Positions 1 to 7,678 of a stretch of DNA of 64,000 nt are shown here, in pieces. The position numbers and the translations under genes were made by a program. Source of the stretch: Ruminococcaceae bacterium UBA6353 (GTDB lineage Bacteria; Bacillota; Clostridia; Oscillospirales; Acutalibacteraceae); contig DJRT01000002.1 of NCBI GenBank assembly GCA_002437905.1, positions 101,841 through 165,840 on the forward strand, written 5' to 3'. The notes beneath the pieces were generated by a model. The model made no database searches and was not told the origin of the DNA. It saw only the letters and a program-made list of their open reading frames with translations. How positions within the stretch are numbered: the stretch's first letter is position 1; each line of letters opens with the position of its first letter.

Positions 1-577
1 GGAAACCGGCCTGCACCATTCCATAATGGATGCCGGCCAGATAGCGCTGCTCCTGCTCTGTGTAATCCTCCAGCGCATACTCCTCGATCATGCGCTGCAT
101 GCAGTTATCGGCCGTGGCATAGGTTGCCATACGGAACTGTGTTTTCAGCCGCTCCACATCTGCCTCCCGCTCCTCTGTAAAGGCATAGGGCTTTTCACTT
201 GTAATCGGCAGTGTATCGTTCCACTCTTCCCCCTGCTCCGTCAGCAATGCCGTCAGGCGCAGCAGGCAATCGTTTTGCTCCTTTTTCTCTTCGGCTGTTG
301 TGCCGTGCGGGAAATAGTTATAATCCAGCGTTACCGCATAGCTGGTGCGGTTGGAAACAATGGGGATCTGGTTGCGGTCGAGGATTTCGCCGCGGGAAGC
401 GGCAATGCTGATCGTGGTCTTGGTGTCTGCATCAGCCAGGGAGGCATAGTGCTCTCCCTGCACGATCTGCACCTGGAACAGACGGATGCCAAAAACACCG
501 AGAATGACGGCCATGGCAAGAAAAACGGCTGTCAGCCGGCGCATACTCGGCGCCGGTGTCTCTTTTGTTCGCAGCAT
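1..577 (-). CDS. mrdA: Penicillin-binding protein 2 (partial, N-terminal 192 residues)
   Basis: This is a class B transpeptidase that cross-links peptidoglycan during cell elongation together with MreBCD. The visible part has a short cytoplasmic tail, one membrane anchor (about residues 14-34), then the dimerisation-domain signature with SRGEILDRN near residue 65, typical of the PBP2/FtsI N-terminus. The catalytic SxxK, SxN and KTG boxes lie beyond the left edge of the window, so activity cannot be judged. The start is an ATG at 577 preceded by GGGAAGGGGA; an overlapping ATG at 594 is in another frame. It follows mreD by 48 bases, the usual mreBCD-mrdA order. Confidence 0.85.
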   Translation of the reverse strand, partial: MLRTKETPAPSMRRLTAVFLAMAVILGVFGIRLFQVQIVQGEHYASLADADTKTTISIAASRGEILDRNQIPIVSNRTSYAVTLDYNYFPHGTTAEEKKEQNDCLLRLTALLTEQGEEWNDTLPITSEKPYAFTEEREADVERLKTQFRMATYATADNCMQRMIEEYALEDYTEQEQRYLAGIHYGMVQAGF

Positions 578-625
578 GATCGTTCATCCCCTTCCCGGTG
601 CAGCATAAGCAGCACACGCAATCAT

Positions 626-1168
626 TCAGTCCCGTACACGGCGGCGGATACGCCTGGCCAAAAACAACACCAAAAAATAGATTGGCGGTATCAGCAGCAT
701 AGTATATAAACAAGCCGGCAGATAAGCCTGCAGCAGCACCGCAGCTGCCTGTGGCTTACCCAGCAGCGGGTAGCACAGCAGCCACTCCAACAGCGCCTGC
801 ACCAATATGCCCGCGCTGCACAGCAGCAGTGCCGAGAGAAAGTTGGCGCGCAGCAGCCATTCCACCAGCAGACCGGCCGCCAGACCAAGCGCCATCAGCA
901 GCAGGGCATCCATGCCAAACAAGCGAAAGGAATAGATTCCCCACAGCAGACCGGAAAATGTGCCGATCATCACACCGGCTCTGGCACCCTCTAAAATGGC
1001 CACACACACCACAAACGGTACCAGCGGTGCCGGCCGCACATGGAACAGCGTCGGAAAGCCGTGCGGCGCACACTGCAGCAGCAGAAGAAGCAGCGCTACC
1101 AGGCTGTAGATCAGCGCCGAATAGCTGCCCTTGTGGCGGAACATACCGCTCAGACTGATTTTGCTCAC
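626..1168 (-). CDS. mreD: Rod shape-determining protein MreD
   Basis: This integral membrane protein of the elongasome links MreC and the cell wall synthases. The protein is 180 residues and almost entirely hydrophobic, with about five membrane segments and a conserved-looking middle region (WGIYSFRLFGMDALLL). I chose the GTG at 1168 because GGAGGG lies seven bases upstream; the longer reading from 1210 overlaps mreC and has no ribosome binding site. mreC stops at 1188, only 19 bases upstream, so the two are likely translated from one message. The family is poorly conserved in sequence; the call rests on hydropathy plus position. Confidence 0.85.
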   Translation of the reverse strand: MSKISLSGMFRHKGSYSALIYSLVALLLLLLQCAPHGFPTLFHVRPAPLVPFVVCVAILEGARAGVMIGTFSGLLWGIYSFRLFGMDALLLMALGLAAGLLVEWLLRANFLSALLLCSAGILVQALLEWLLCYPLLGKPQAAAVLLQAYLPACLYTMLLIPPIYFLVLFLARRIRRRVRD

Positions 1169-1187
1169 GGCAAGCCCTCCATCTCTG

Positions 1188-2039
1188 TCATTCTGCCTGC
1201 TGCCCCTCAAAGGAGGTGATCACCATTACCTGTTTCAGATTATAAATATCCGCAAAAAGTTCCACGCTGGCATCCAGTGTCATACCGTCCGGCGCACTGT
1301 CCACAGATTTTACCTTGCCGATCAGCAGCCCGCTCGGATAAATACCACCGATACCGGAGGTAACGACATAATCGCCGATCGACACGCCGGAGGAACGCTC
1401 CAGCGTTGTCAGGGAAAGCACATTCTGGCGTGCATCCCGCAGGGCAGCGCCAGCCGTATAGCCGGTGGCGCCGGTGCGGCTGATCTGTGCCGACACCTTG
1501 GAGCTGGAGTCCAGCACCGTGCGCACCTTGGCATAGGTCAGACTGACTTCCTCAACTACGCCGATCAGTGTGCCGTCGGTGGTCACCACCGGATCATTGA
1601 CCGCCACATCGGCATTGGTGCCGGCAGCGATGGTGAAATTGCCATATACATCCGAAGAATCACGCCCGATCACCCGGCCGGAGGCAAAGGTATAATCGGA
1701 ATGCTCCTCATGCAGGCCGAGAATCTCGCTGTACCAATCATTTTTCTGCTTAAGTTCATCATACTCCACCATCTGCTTGCGCAGGTTGGCGTTTTCCTCC
1801 TGCAGCGCCTTCAGCTGCGCCTGCAGCTCCCCGCGGCCGGTCAGCTGACCAAAAAAGCCGGCCACGCCATTGGAAACAGAAGCGGTTATCGACTGAAAAG
1901 GCGTGATCACCGTACCGAGCAGAGTCTCCGGCAGGGTGGTAAAGCCGCCGGCCGTGGCGCTGTAAATCATAACGCCCACAAGCAACAGCGCCACAACGCC
2001 AACCGCCCTGGCAAAAAAGCTCTTGAAAAAATGCTTCAT
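1188..2039 (-). CDS. mreC: Rod shape-determining protein MreC
   Basis: MreC is a bitopic membrane protein that organises PBP2 and MreD outside the membrane. It is 283 residues, normal for the family: a basic cytoplasmic tip, one membrane segment at about residues 8-30, a coiled coil at about 65-105 (QAQLKALQEENANLRKQM) and the two-part beta-rich MreC domain to the C-terminus (GRVIGRDSSDVYGNFTIAAG, then IGVVEEVSLTYAKVRTVLD). The ATG at 2039 has GGAAAGG nine bases upstream; the GTG at 2045 is an alternative only two codons longer. It lies between mreB and mreD. Confidence 0.93.
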   Translation of the reverse strand: MKHFFKSFFARAVGVVALLLVGVMIYSATAGGFTTLPETLLGTVITPFQSITASVSNGVAGFFGQLTGRGELQAQLKALQEENANLRKQMVEYDELKQKNDWYSEILGLHEEHSDYTFASGRVIGRDSSDVYGNFTIAAGTNADVAVNDPVVTTDGTLIGVVEEVSLTYAKVRTVLDSSSKVSAQISRTGATGYTAGAALRDARQNVLSLTTLERSSGVSIGDYVVTSGIGGIYPSGLLIGKVKSVDSAPDGMTLDASVELFADIYNLKQVMVITSFEGQQAE

Positions 2040-2104
2040 CCCCACACGCCTTTCCGGTCACTCTACTGCTTCCTAAAAATTCCGGGAAATATCCCTCGAT
2101 TATA

Positions 2105-2148
2105 TTTCAGCCAGGAAAAGCCGGCTCCCCCGCTTTTTCTGGCTGAAA
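2105..2148 (-). other. Inverted repeat in the mreB-mreC gap
   Basis: A 17-bp inverted repeat with one mismatch (TTTCAGCCAGGAAAAGC against its partner) encloses a 10-base loop. It lies in the 163-base gap between mreB and mreC. Read on the minus strand it is not followed by a T tract, so it is not a normal terminator. A TATAAT hexamer lies directly after it (2097-2102) without a clear -35. It could partly attenuate transcription, be a processing site that sets mreB above mreCD, or be incidental. Confidence 0.45.
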
Positions 2149-2202
2149 AAAGTTCAACAGATATTTCTGCGCCTGTACCCCGGCACCGGCCGCAGTGATA
2201 AA

Positions 2203-3213
2203 TTACTGATGGTGGTTGGCACGGAAATTGCTGGTCATGCCAAGATCCAGGCACTTGCCGGTGCCGTTGACCACGCAATCCAGCGGATCCTCGGCCACAT
2301 GCACGGGCATACCCGTTTCACGGTTGATCAGCATATCCAGACCGCGCAGCAGTGCGCCGCCACCGGTCAGCATAATACCATTGTCAATGATATCGGCACT
2401 CAGCTCCGGCGGGGTGCGCTCCAGCGTGGACTTGATCGCATCCACAATGGAACCGACCGGATCGGCCAAAGCCTCCCGCACCTCCTCGGCCGAGATGACG
2501 ATATTCTTCGGCAGGCCGTCCACCAGGTTGCGGCCCTTCACATCCATCGTTGACTCGTTCTCGTACGGGAAAGCGGAGCCAAGCTTGATTTTCAGATCCT
2601 CTGCCGTACGCTCACCGATCAGCAGATTGTATTTCTTCTTTACATAGGAAATGATCGCTTCGTCAAAATCATCGCCGGCCACCCGCACAGACTGCGCTGT
2701 TACGATATCGCCCAGCGAAATAACGGCTACCTCGGAGGTGCCGCCGCCGATATCGACGACCATGCAGCCAGCAGCCTCATCCACCTGCAGCCCGGCACCG
2801 ATCGCTGCCGCCATCGGCTCCTCGATCAGCTCGACATCCCTGGCGCCGGCATTGCGCGCCGCCTCATCCACAGCACGCCGCTCAACCTCGGTCACGCCGG
2901 AGGGAATGCAGACGATCAGGCGGGGACGGTGGAAAAAGGTGGATTTCATCGCACGCTTGATGAAATACCGCAGCATAGCGGAGGTTACCTCGAAATCGGC
3001 GATCACGCCATCCTTGAGGGGGCGCACAGCGGAAATTGAGCCGGGGGTGCGGCCGATCATCTCCTTGGCCTCGCTGCCGACCGCCATGACCTCGTCCTTT
3101 TTCACATCCACAGCCACAACAGACGGCTCACGCATCACAATGCCCTTGCCGCGCATATACACCAGCGTATTGGCTGTGCCAAGATCAATACCGATATCTC
3201 TGCTTAAAAACAT
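2203..3213 (-). CDS. mreB: Rod shape-determining protein MreB (bacterial actin)
   Basis: MreB is an ATP-binding actin homologue that forms membrane-associated filaments and guides cell wall elongation. The protein is 336 residues, the family norm. Phosphate 1 motif GIDLGTANTLVY is near residue 8, phosphate 2 is VVDIGGGTSEVAVIS at about 155, and the adenosine motif GGGALLRGLD is near 285. The start is the ATG at 3213 with AAGGAAG seven bases upstream; a 12-residue N-terminal extension is possible on paper but would overlap the leader. It is transcribed from the promoter at 3276-3304 and heads mreBCD-mrdA. Confidence 0.97.
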   Translation of the reverse strand: MFLSRDIGIDLGTANTLVYMRGKGIVMREPSVVAVDVKKDEVMAVGSEAKEMIGRTPGSISAVRPLKDGVIADFEVTSAMLRYFIKRAMKSTFFHRPRLIVCIPSGVTEVERRAVDEAARNAGARDVELIEEPMAAAIGAGLQVDEAAGCMVVDIGGGTSEVAVISLGDIVTAQSVRVAGDDFDEAIISYVKKKYNLLIGERTAEDLKIKLGSAFPYENESTMDVKGRNLVDGLPKNIVISAEEVREALADPVGSIVDAIKSTLERTPPELSADIIDNGIMLTGGGALLRGLDMLINRETGMPVHVAEDPLDCVVNGTGKCLDLGMTSNFRANHHQ

Positions 3214-3275
3214 AAGGAAACTTCCTTTCTTCATAAATAATGCAAACAATTCTATTTTTACCCAGTTACTTAGTC

Positions 3276-3304
3276 ATTATATACCGGCTGGAAGAAAATC
3301 TCAA
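3276..3304 (-). promoter_or_regulatory. Sigma-A promoter of mreBCD-mrdA
   Basis: On the minus strand TTGAGA, a 17-bp spacer and TATAAT lie about 65 bases upstream of the mreB start, in the gap after maf. The match is close to consensus, so the rod cluster has its own promoter separate from dus-maf. Confidence 0.8.
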
Positions 3305-3354
3305 CAGAAAAATGCAAATTCCTGAAAGATTTTCGCGTTTTGTGCCGTTATGCT

Positions 3355-3933
3355 TCAGAAAACCGCCAAAAAGCGCAGCAGGCGGCCGCCGGGAAGTCCC
3401 ATAACTGTATAAAAATCCCCGCACACCTTTTCCACCAGGCGCAGGCCGTACCCCTGGATACCGTAGGCACCGGCCTTATCCATCGGCTCACCCGTGGCAA
3501 CATAGGCTTCTGCCTCCCGCCGGTCAAAGGGGAAAAACTGCACCTGTGCCGTATCGGCAAAGCCATCCTGCTTGACAGCCGCCCCATCGGCATCTGTGCG
3601 GATCACCCATACGCCGGTACGCACCAGATGGGTCCGCCCCTGCAGGGAGAGCAGCATATCGACCGCCTCCTGCTCCGTGTGCGGCTTGCCAAGCATCCGA
3701 CCGTCCAGCTCTACCATGGTGTCCGCGCCCAGCACCACCCGTGCGGGAAACTGCCCGGCTACCTGTGCCGCCTTACTGCGCGCCAGCGCCAGCACCCGCT
3801 CCTCCGGCGGCAGTCCTTCGGGGGCATACTCGCCTGCCGCCGCACAAACCTCAAACGGAACGCCAGCCAGGGTCAAAATCTCCCGGCGGCGGGGCGAGGC
3901 CGAGGCCAGCACCAGCTTTTCGGTCATCTCCAT
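3355..3933 (-). CDS. maf: Maf family nucleoside triphosphate pyrophosphatase
   Basis: Maf-type pyrophosphatases hydrolyse non-canonical or excess dTTP/UTP and help arrest septum formation or keep the nucleotide pool clean. The 192-residue protein shows the family signature LASASPRRREIL at about residues 8-19, the catalytic aspartate in LGADTMVE near 70, and GEPMDKAGAYGIQGYG near 150. The ATG at 3933 has GAGGAG upstream and lies only 6 bases after dus, so the two form an operon. maf beside mreB is a classic arrangement in Firmicutes. Confidence 0.93.
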   Translation of the reverse strand: MEMTEKLVLASASPRRREILTLAGVPFEVCAAAGEYAPEGLPPEERVLALARSKAAQVAGQFPARVVLGADTMVELDGRMLGKPHTEQEAVDMLLSLQGRTHLVRTGVWVIRTDADGAAVKQDGFADTAQVQFFPFDRREAEAYVATGEPMDKAGAYGIQGYGLRLVEKVCGDFYTVMGLPGGRLLRFLAVF

Positions 3934-3939
3934 GGTTTT

Positions 3940-4914
3940 TCACTCCTCGCTTTCCGTTTCCTGCACCACGCGGCAGCACAGCGTCTCCAGCTCCTGCAGG
4001 GTGGTCACGGTGCCGGCCTGCCGCCGGAAGGCCGCTGCCCCGCGCAGGCCGTTCATATACCATGCCGCATGCTTGCGTGCCTCCAGCAGCGCTACCCGCT
4101 CACCTTTATACTGCACAGCCAGCCGCACCTGCTCCAGCAGCACACACATCCGCTGCGCCACACCCGGCGCCGGCAGCAGCGCGCCATGGGTCAGGTACGC
4201 CTCGATCTGTGCGAAGACCCATGGGGCACCCAGCGCCCCGCGCCCGACCATAACCATATCACAGCCGGTCTCCTCCAGCATGGCTGCCGCCGAGCGGGCG
4301 TCGGTCACATCGCCGTTGCCGATCACCGGCACGCGCACAGCCCGCTTGACCTGCCGGATGATCTGCCTGTCCACCAGCGGCGCATACATCTGGTCGCGGG
4401 TACGGCCGTGCACGGTAATCGCCGCCGCACCGCCCGCCTCGCAGGCCAGTGCGACCTCTACAGCGTTAACACTGTTTTTGTCATATCCCTTGCGGATCTT
4501 CGCCGTTACCGGCACCGGCACGGCATCGTGAACAGCCTGCACCAGGCGGCGGCACAGATCCGGCTCCCGCATCAAAGCACTGCCACAGTGGTTGCCGGCG
4601 ATCTTGGGGGCCGGGCACCCGAAGTTTATGTCGATCCAATCCGGATGATACGCCATGGCCATGGCAGCTGCCTTTGCCAGGATAGCCGGGTCATCGCCGA
4701 ACAGCTGGATGGCTGCCGGCCGGATATCCTCATCCAGCTGCAGCAGCTCCGCACTCTTTTTATCGCCATAGGTCAGACCTTTTCCGCTGACCATCTCCCC
4801 CACCACAAAGGCAGCACCGTAGCCGTGGCACAGCCGGCGGAACGCCCGGTCAGCCACCCCGGCCATCGGCGCCAGCGCTGCGTGCCCGGCGATCTCAATA
4901 TCCCCAATGCGCAT
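3940..4914 (-). CDS. dusB: tRNA-dihydrouridine synthase (DusB family)
   Basis: This FMN enzyme reduces uridine to dihydrouridine in the tRNA D-loop using NADPH. The 324-residue TIM-barrel protein carries APMAGVADRAFR at about 15, INFGCPAPKI near 98 with the catalytic-loop cysteine nearby in NHCGSAL, KIRKGYD near 140, ITVHGRTRDQMY near 165, GNGDVTD near 195 and MVGRGALGAPW near 225. These are the flavin- and tRNA-binding landmarks of the DusB group. It overlaps nothing, precedes maf by 6 bases and is divergent from the YitT gene; no clear promoter was found for it. Confidence 0.93.
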   Translation of the reverse strand: MRIGDIEIAGHAALAPMAGVADRAFRRLCHGYGAAFVVGEMVSGKGLTYGDKKSAELLQLDEDIRPAAIQLFGDDPAILAKAAAMAMAYHPDWIDINFGCPAPKIAGNHCGSALMREPDLCRRLVQAVHDAVPVPVTAKIRKGYDKNSVNAVEVALACEAGGAAAITVHGRTRDQMYAPLVDRQIIRQVKRAVRVPVIGNGDVTDARSAAAMLEETGCDMVMVGRGALGAPWVFAQIEAYLTHGALLPAPGVAQRMCVLLEQVRLAVQYKGERVALLEARKHAAWYMNGLRGAAAFRRQAGTVTTLQELETLCCRVVQETESEE

Positions 4915-4993
4915 TTCTTTCCCGCCTTATCTCCGTTTCATTTATCACAACGATACAGTATACAGGATATTTGCGCATTTTTCCAGTCTTTTG

Positions 4994-5022
4994 TTGCATT
5001 TTTCTGCCGGCTCGTCTATAAT
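4994..5022 (+). promoter_or_regulatory. Sigma-A promoter of the YitT gene
   Basis: TTGCAT, a 17-bp spacer and a perfect TATAAT lie about 70 bases upstream of the start at 5091. Confidence 0.8.
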
Positions 5023-5090
5023 AACCGTGTTGAACATTACGAACCGGGCAGATACGCAGCAGCGGTCTGCCGCAAAGAGGAGTCAGTCGC

Positions 5091-5984
5091 ATGCAGAATT
5101 CCATGCAGAAAAGCACTTTTTCCGGCACCGGTACTGCCCTGTCGTATGCCATGCTGGTCGGCTGTGCCGTGCTTTCGGCTTTCAGCTATCACATCTTTGT
5201 TCTGAACAATGCCTTTGCCCCAAGCGGCCTGAACGGCCTGGCCACTATGATCCAGTATCTGTTTGACTTCAAGATCGGTTACCTCAATCTGCTGGTGAAT
5301 ATACCGCTGGTGGTGGTGGCCTGGTTTGTCCTTGACCACGCCTTTGCTGTACGCAGCGGCGTATACACCGTGGTGTTTTCCGTGGCGATCCTGCTGTTTG
5401 AAAAGGTGGATCTGTCTGCGATCGCCTATGTGACCGCAAACGGCACCAGCACGCTGCTGGCGCCGGTGGCTGCCGGCGTTGTCGGCGGCTTTGTCTCCGG
5501 CATATCGCTGAAAAACCGCGGCTCCACCGGCGGCACCGATATTCTCGCCGCCCTGCTGCGCAAAAGAAAGCCGTATCTGAATATTGTGTGGATGATATTC
5601 GGCCTGAACATTGCTGTTGCTGTGCTTTCCTACTTTGTCTACGGCTTCAAGATCGAGCCGGTGCTGCTGTGCATTGCCTACAGCTTTATCATCGGCCGCG
5701 TTGGCAACGCCATCCTGCAGGGCGGCAAGGAGGCGGTCAAGTTTGAGGTGGTGACCGACTGCGCCGAGGATATCTCCGCGCGGCTGATCGCCGAGCTGCA
5801 CCACAGCGTAACGGTGGTGCCGGCCACCGGAATGTACTCCCACCGCGGCAAGACCGTGCTGATCTGCGTGGTGAACAAGCACCAGGTGGTGGAATTTCAG
5901 TCGATTCTCAGCGAATTTCCCGGCTCGTTCGCCTACATTTCCACCGTGCGCGAAACCGTTGGCAATTTCAAAAAAATCCTGTAA
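5091..5984 (+). CDS. YitT family membrane protein with C-terminal DUF2179 domain
   Basis: The first 200 residues hold five or six membrane segments, with the family-typical NNAFAPSGLNGLATMIQY and NRGSTGGTDILAALLRK. The last 80 residues are a soluble DUF2179 domain (VTDCAEDISARLIAELHHSVTVV). YitT proteins are common in Firmicutes. Their substrate is unknown, and DUF2179 is thought to be a sensing domain. The 297-residue length is normal. The ATG at 5091 has GAGGAG nine bases upstream. It is a single-gene unit between its own promoter and the tRNA promoter. Confidence 0.9.
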   Translation: MQNSMQKSTFSGTGTALSYAMLVGCAVLSAFSYHIFVLNNAFAPSGLNGLATMIQYLFDFKIGYLNLLVNIPLVVVAWFVLDHAFAVRSGVYTVVFSVAILLFEKVDLSAIAYVTANGTSTLLAPVAAGVVGGFVSGISLKNRGSTGGTDILAALLRKRKPYLNIVWMIFGLNIAVAVLSYFVYGFKIEPVLLCIAYSFIIGRVGNAILQGGKEAVKFEVVTDCAEDISARLIAELHHSVTVVPATGMYSHRGKTVLICVVNKHQVVEFQSILSEFPGSFAYISTVRETVGNFKKIL

Positions 5985-5991
5985 ATTCTTC

Positions 5992-6020
5992 TTGCAATTT
6001 CCGGGACCTTGTGGTATACT
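5992..6020 (+). promoter_or_regulatory. Promoter of tRNA-Gly
   Basis: TTGCAA, a 17-bp spacer and TATACT lie 21 bases before the first base of the tRNA, directly after the YitT stop codon. Confidence 0.75.
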
Positions 6021-6041
6021 TAAACGCGTCCCGTGAAATAG

Positions 6042-6115
6042 GCAGGTATAGTTCATCGGTAGAACACTTGCTTCCCAAGCAAGATAGGAGGGTTCGACTC
6101 CCTTTACCTGCTCCA
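6042..6115 (+). tRNA. tRNA-Gly (anticodon CCC)
   Basis: The sequence folds as a complete cloverleaf. The acceptor arms are GCAGGTA and TACCTGC, the D-arm contains GTTCATCGGTAGAAC, and the anticodon stem CTTGC/GCAAG closes a TTCCCAA loop with anticodon CCC at 6074-6076. The T-loop is GGTTCGACT. The discriminator is T and CCA (6113-6115) is encoded. It reads GGG glycine codons. Confidence 0.97.
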
Positions 6116-6117
6116 TG

Positions 6118-6146
6118 AAAAAGCACTTGCTTTGCAAGTGCTTTTT
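6118..6146 (+). terminator. Intrinsic terminator after tRNA-Gly
   Basis: A perfect 13-bp stem (AAAAAGCACTTGC and its complement) with a TTT loop ends in five T residues, directly after the tRNA CCA end. Confidence 0.9.
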
Positions 6147-6155
6147 CCGTTTAAG
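6127..6155 (+). promoter_or_regulatory. Possible promoter overlapping the tRNA terminator
   Basis: TTGCTT, 17 bp and TTTAAG overlap the terminator hairpin and lie about 25 bases before the deacetylase start. It is the only candidate in the 35 bases between terminator and gene. The -10 matches consensus at four of six positions. Confidence 0.35.
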
Positions 6156-6181
6156 AAAATACGCAGAGGAGGCAAAACCGC

Positions 6182-7036
6182 ATGATGTATCGTTTCCCGC
6201 TTTTTCCCGGCGGCCGTGAAAAAGCCTTCACCGCCAGCTATGATGACAATAAACTGGCAGACCGGCATCTGCTGGAGATCATGGGGCACTATGGCATCAA
6301 GTGCACCCTCAATGTAAATAACGCTTTTCTGGAAGAACAGAACATCCGTATGCCGGTGGAGGATACCAAAGCCCTGGTGGATGCCGGCGGTCATGAGATC
6401 GCCCAGCACTGCGACCACCATATCGCTCCGGGATTGGCCTCCCCCTGCACGGTCATGCGTGAGGTGCTGGAGGGACGGCAGCTTCTCGAGCGGCGCTTTG
6501 CGCGCATTGTGCGCGGCATGGCCTATCCGGACAGCGGCATAACCCAGTTCAAGCCGGGCGTAGACTACGATACCGTGCGGCGCATCCTGCACGACGCCGG
6601 TGTGGCCTACTCCCGCTCACTCGGCGGCGATAACAACCGCTTTGCGCTGCCGCTCGATTGGTACAACTGGATCCCCACCGCCCACCATGACAATCCGCAG
6701 CTGTTCATCTGGCTGGAGGAGTTCCTCACAGCCGATCTGGCGCAAAAGCCGCCCAAAGGGCAGGCACCGCTGCTCTTCTATGTGTGGGGACACAGCTTCG
6801 AATTTGACCGGAACAACAACTGGGAGCGTCTGGAGGAGCTGTGCCGCCGAGCCGGCGGGCAGGATGAGGTGTGGTACGCGACGAATATCGAGATTTACGA
6901 CTACCTTGCCGCCTACGATGCGCTGCAATTCGATGTCGACGAGACGCTTGTCCACAACCCCGGCCGTATACCGGTTTGGTTTGTGGCAGATAAGAAGCCC
7001 TATTGTGTTCAGCCCGGCGAAACTCTTTGTCTGTGA
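6182..7036 (+). CDS. Polysaccharide deacetylase family protein (NodB fold)
   Basis: NodB-fold enzymes are metal-dependent deacetylases acting on peptidoglycan, chitin-type or other N-acetylated glycans. In this 284-residue protein the general base/metal aspartate pair is in TASYDDNKLAD near residue 21. The metal histidines are in GGHEIAQHCDHH near 75, a variant of the usual HSxxH motif. There is no signal peptide or membrane anchor, so it would act in the cytoplasm or on a small substrate. GAGGAGG precedes the ATG at 6182. The substrate is unknown. Confidence 0.75.
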   Translation: MMYRFPLFPGGREKAFTASYDDNKLADRHLLEIMGHYGIKCTLNVNNAFLEEQNIRMPVEDTKALVDAGGHEIAQHCDHHIAPGLASPCTVMREVLEGRQLLERRFARIVRGMAYPDSGITQFKPGVDYDTVRRILHDAGVAYSRSLGGDNNRFALPLDWYNWIPTAHHDNPQLFIWLEEFLTADLAQKPPKGQAPLLFYVWGHSFEFDRNNNWERLEELCRRAGGQDEVWYATNIEIYDYLAAYDALQFDVDETLVHNPGRIPVWFVADKKPYCVQPGETLCL

Positions 7037-7099
7037 ACGCATAAATCGCTCCGTTTGTTTCCATACTATGCTCAATTGATCGTATAGGGAGGAAACGCT

Positions 7100-7639
7100 A
7101 TGGAGCTGAAGGGATCCCGCACCGCAGCCAATCTGCAGGCCGCCTTTGCCGGCGAAAGCCAGGCGCGCAACAAATACACCTATTATGCAGCGAAGGCACG
7201 CGAGGACGGCTATGAGCAGATTGCCGCCATCTTTGAGGAAACCGCTGAAAATGAGCGGGCGCACGCCAAGATCTGGTTCAAGCTGCTGCATGATGGCAGT
7301 ATCCCCGCCACCGTGACCAATCTGGCGGACGCCGCCGACGGCGAAAGCTATGAGTGGAACGAGATGTATGTGACCATGGCCAGGGAAGCGCGGGCAGAGG
7401 GCTTTGACCGCATCGCTGCGCTGTTTGACATGGTCGCTGAGATCGAAAAAAGCCATGAGCAGCGCTTTCGCAGTCTGCTGAACACGGTTGAGCAGGAAAA
7501 GGTCTTCACACGGGATGGCGATGCAATCTGGCAATGCCGCAACTGCGGCCACATCGTGATCGGCAAATCCGCTCCGCAGGTTTGTCCGGTCTGCGCCCAT
7601 CCGCAGGCCTATTTCCAACTGAAGCCCGAAAACTACTGA
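7100..7639 (+). CDS. rbr: Rubrerythrin
   Basis: Rubrerythrin is a cytoplasmic peroxidase of anaerobes that reduces hydrogen peroxide with electrons from rubredoxin or ferredoxin. The N-terminal 135 residues form the ferritin-like diiron domain, with the glutamate/histidine ligands in FAGESQARNKYTYYA, FEETAENERAHAK and MVAEIEKSHEQRF. The C-terminal rubredoxin-like knuckle binds one iron through CRNCG and CPVC. The 179-residue length is standard. GGGAGG precedes the ATG at 7100. It supports an obligately anaerobic host. Confidence 0.96.
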   Translation: MELKGSRTAANLQAAFAGESQARNKYTYYAAKAREDGYEQIAAIFEETAENERAHAKIWFKLLHDGSIPATVTNLADAADGESYEWNEMYVTMAREARAEGFDRIAALFDMVAEIEKSHEQRFRSLLNTVEQEKVFTRDGDAIWQCRNCGHIVIGKSAPQVCPVCAHPQAYFQLKPENY

Positions 7640-7678
7640 AAAAACATCGGAGCCGTTTCAGCGGCTCCGATGTTTTTT
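7639..7678. terminator. Bidirectional terminator between rubrerythrin and AGCS symporter
   Basis: A perfect 17-bp stem (AAAAAACATCGGAGCCG and its complement) with a TTTCAG loop has a T tract on both strands. It serves the two convergent genes; the symporter stop codon lies inside the loop. Confidence 0.92.

Noticed and set aside
3340..5205. 621-residue plus-strand open frame across maf and dus
   Set aside because: It covers two genes with unmistakable family motifs on the minus strand and the intergenic promoter of the YitT gene.
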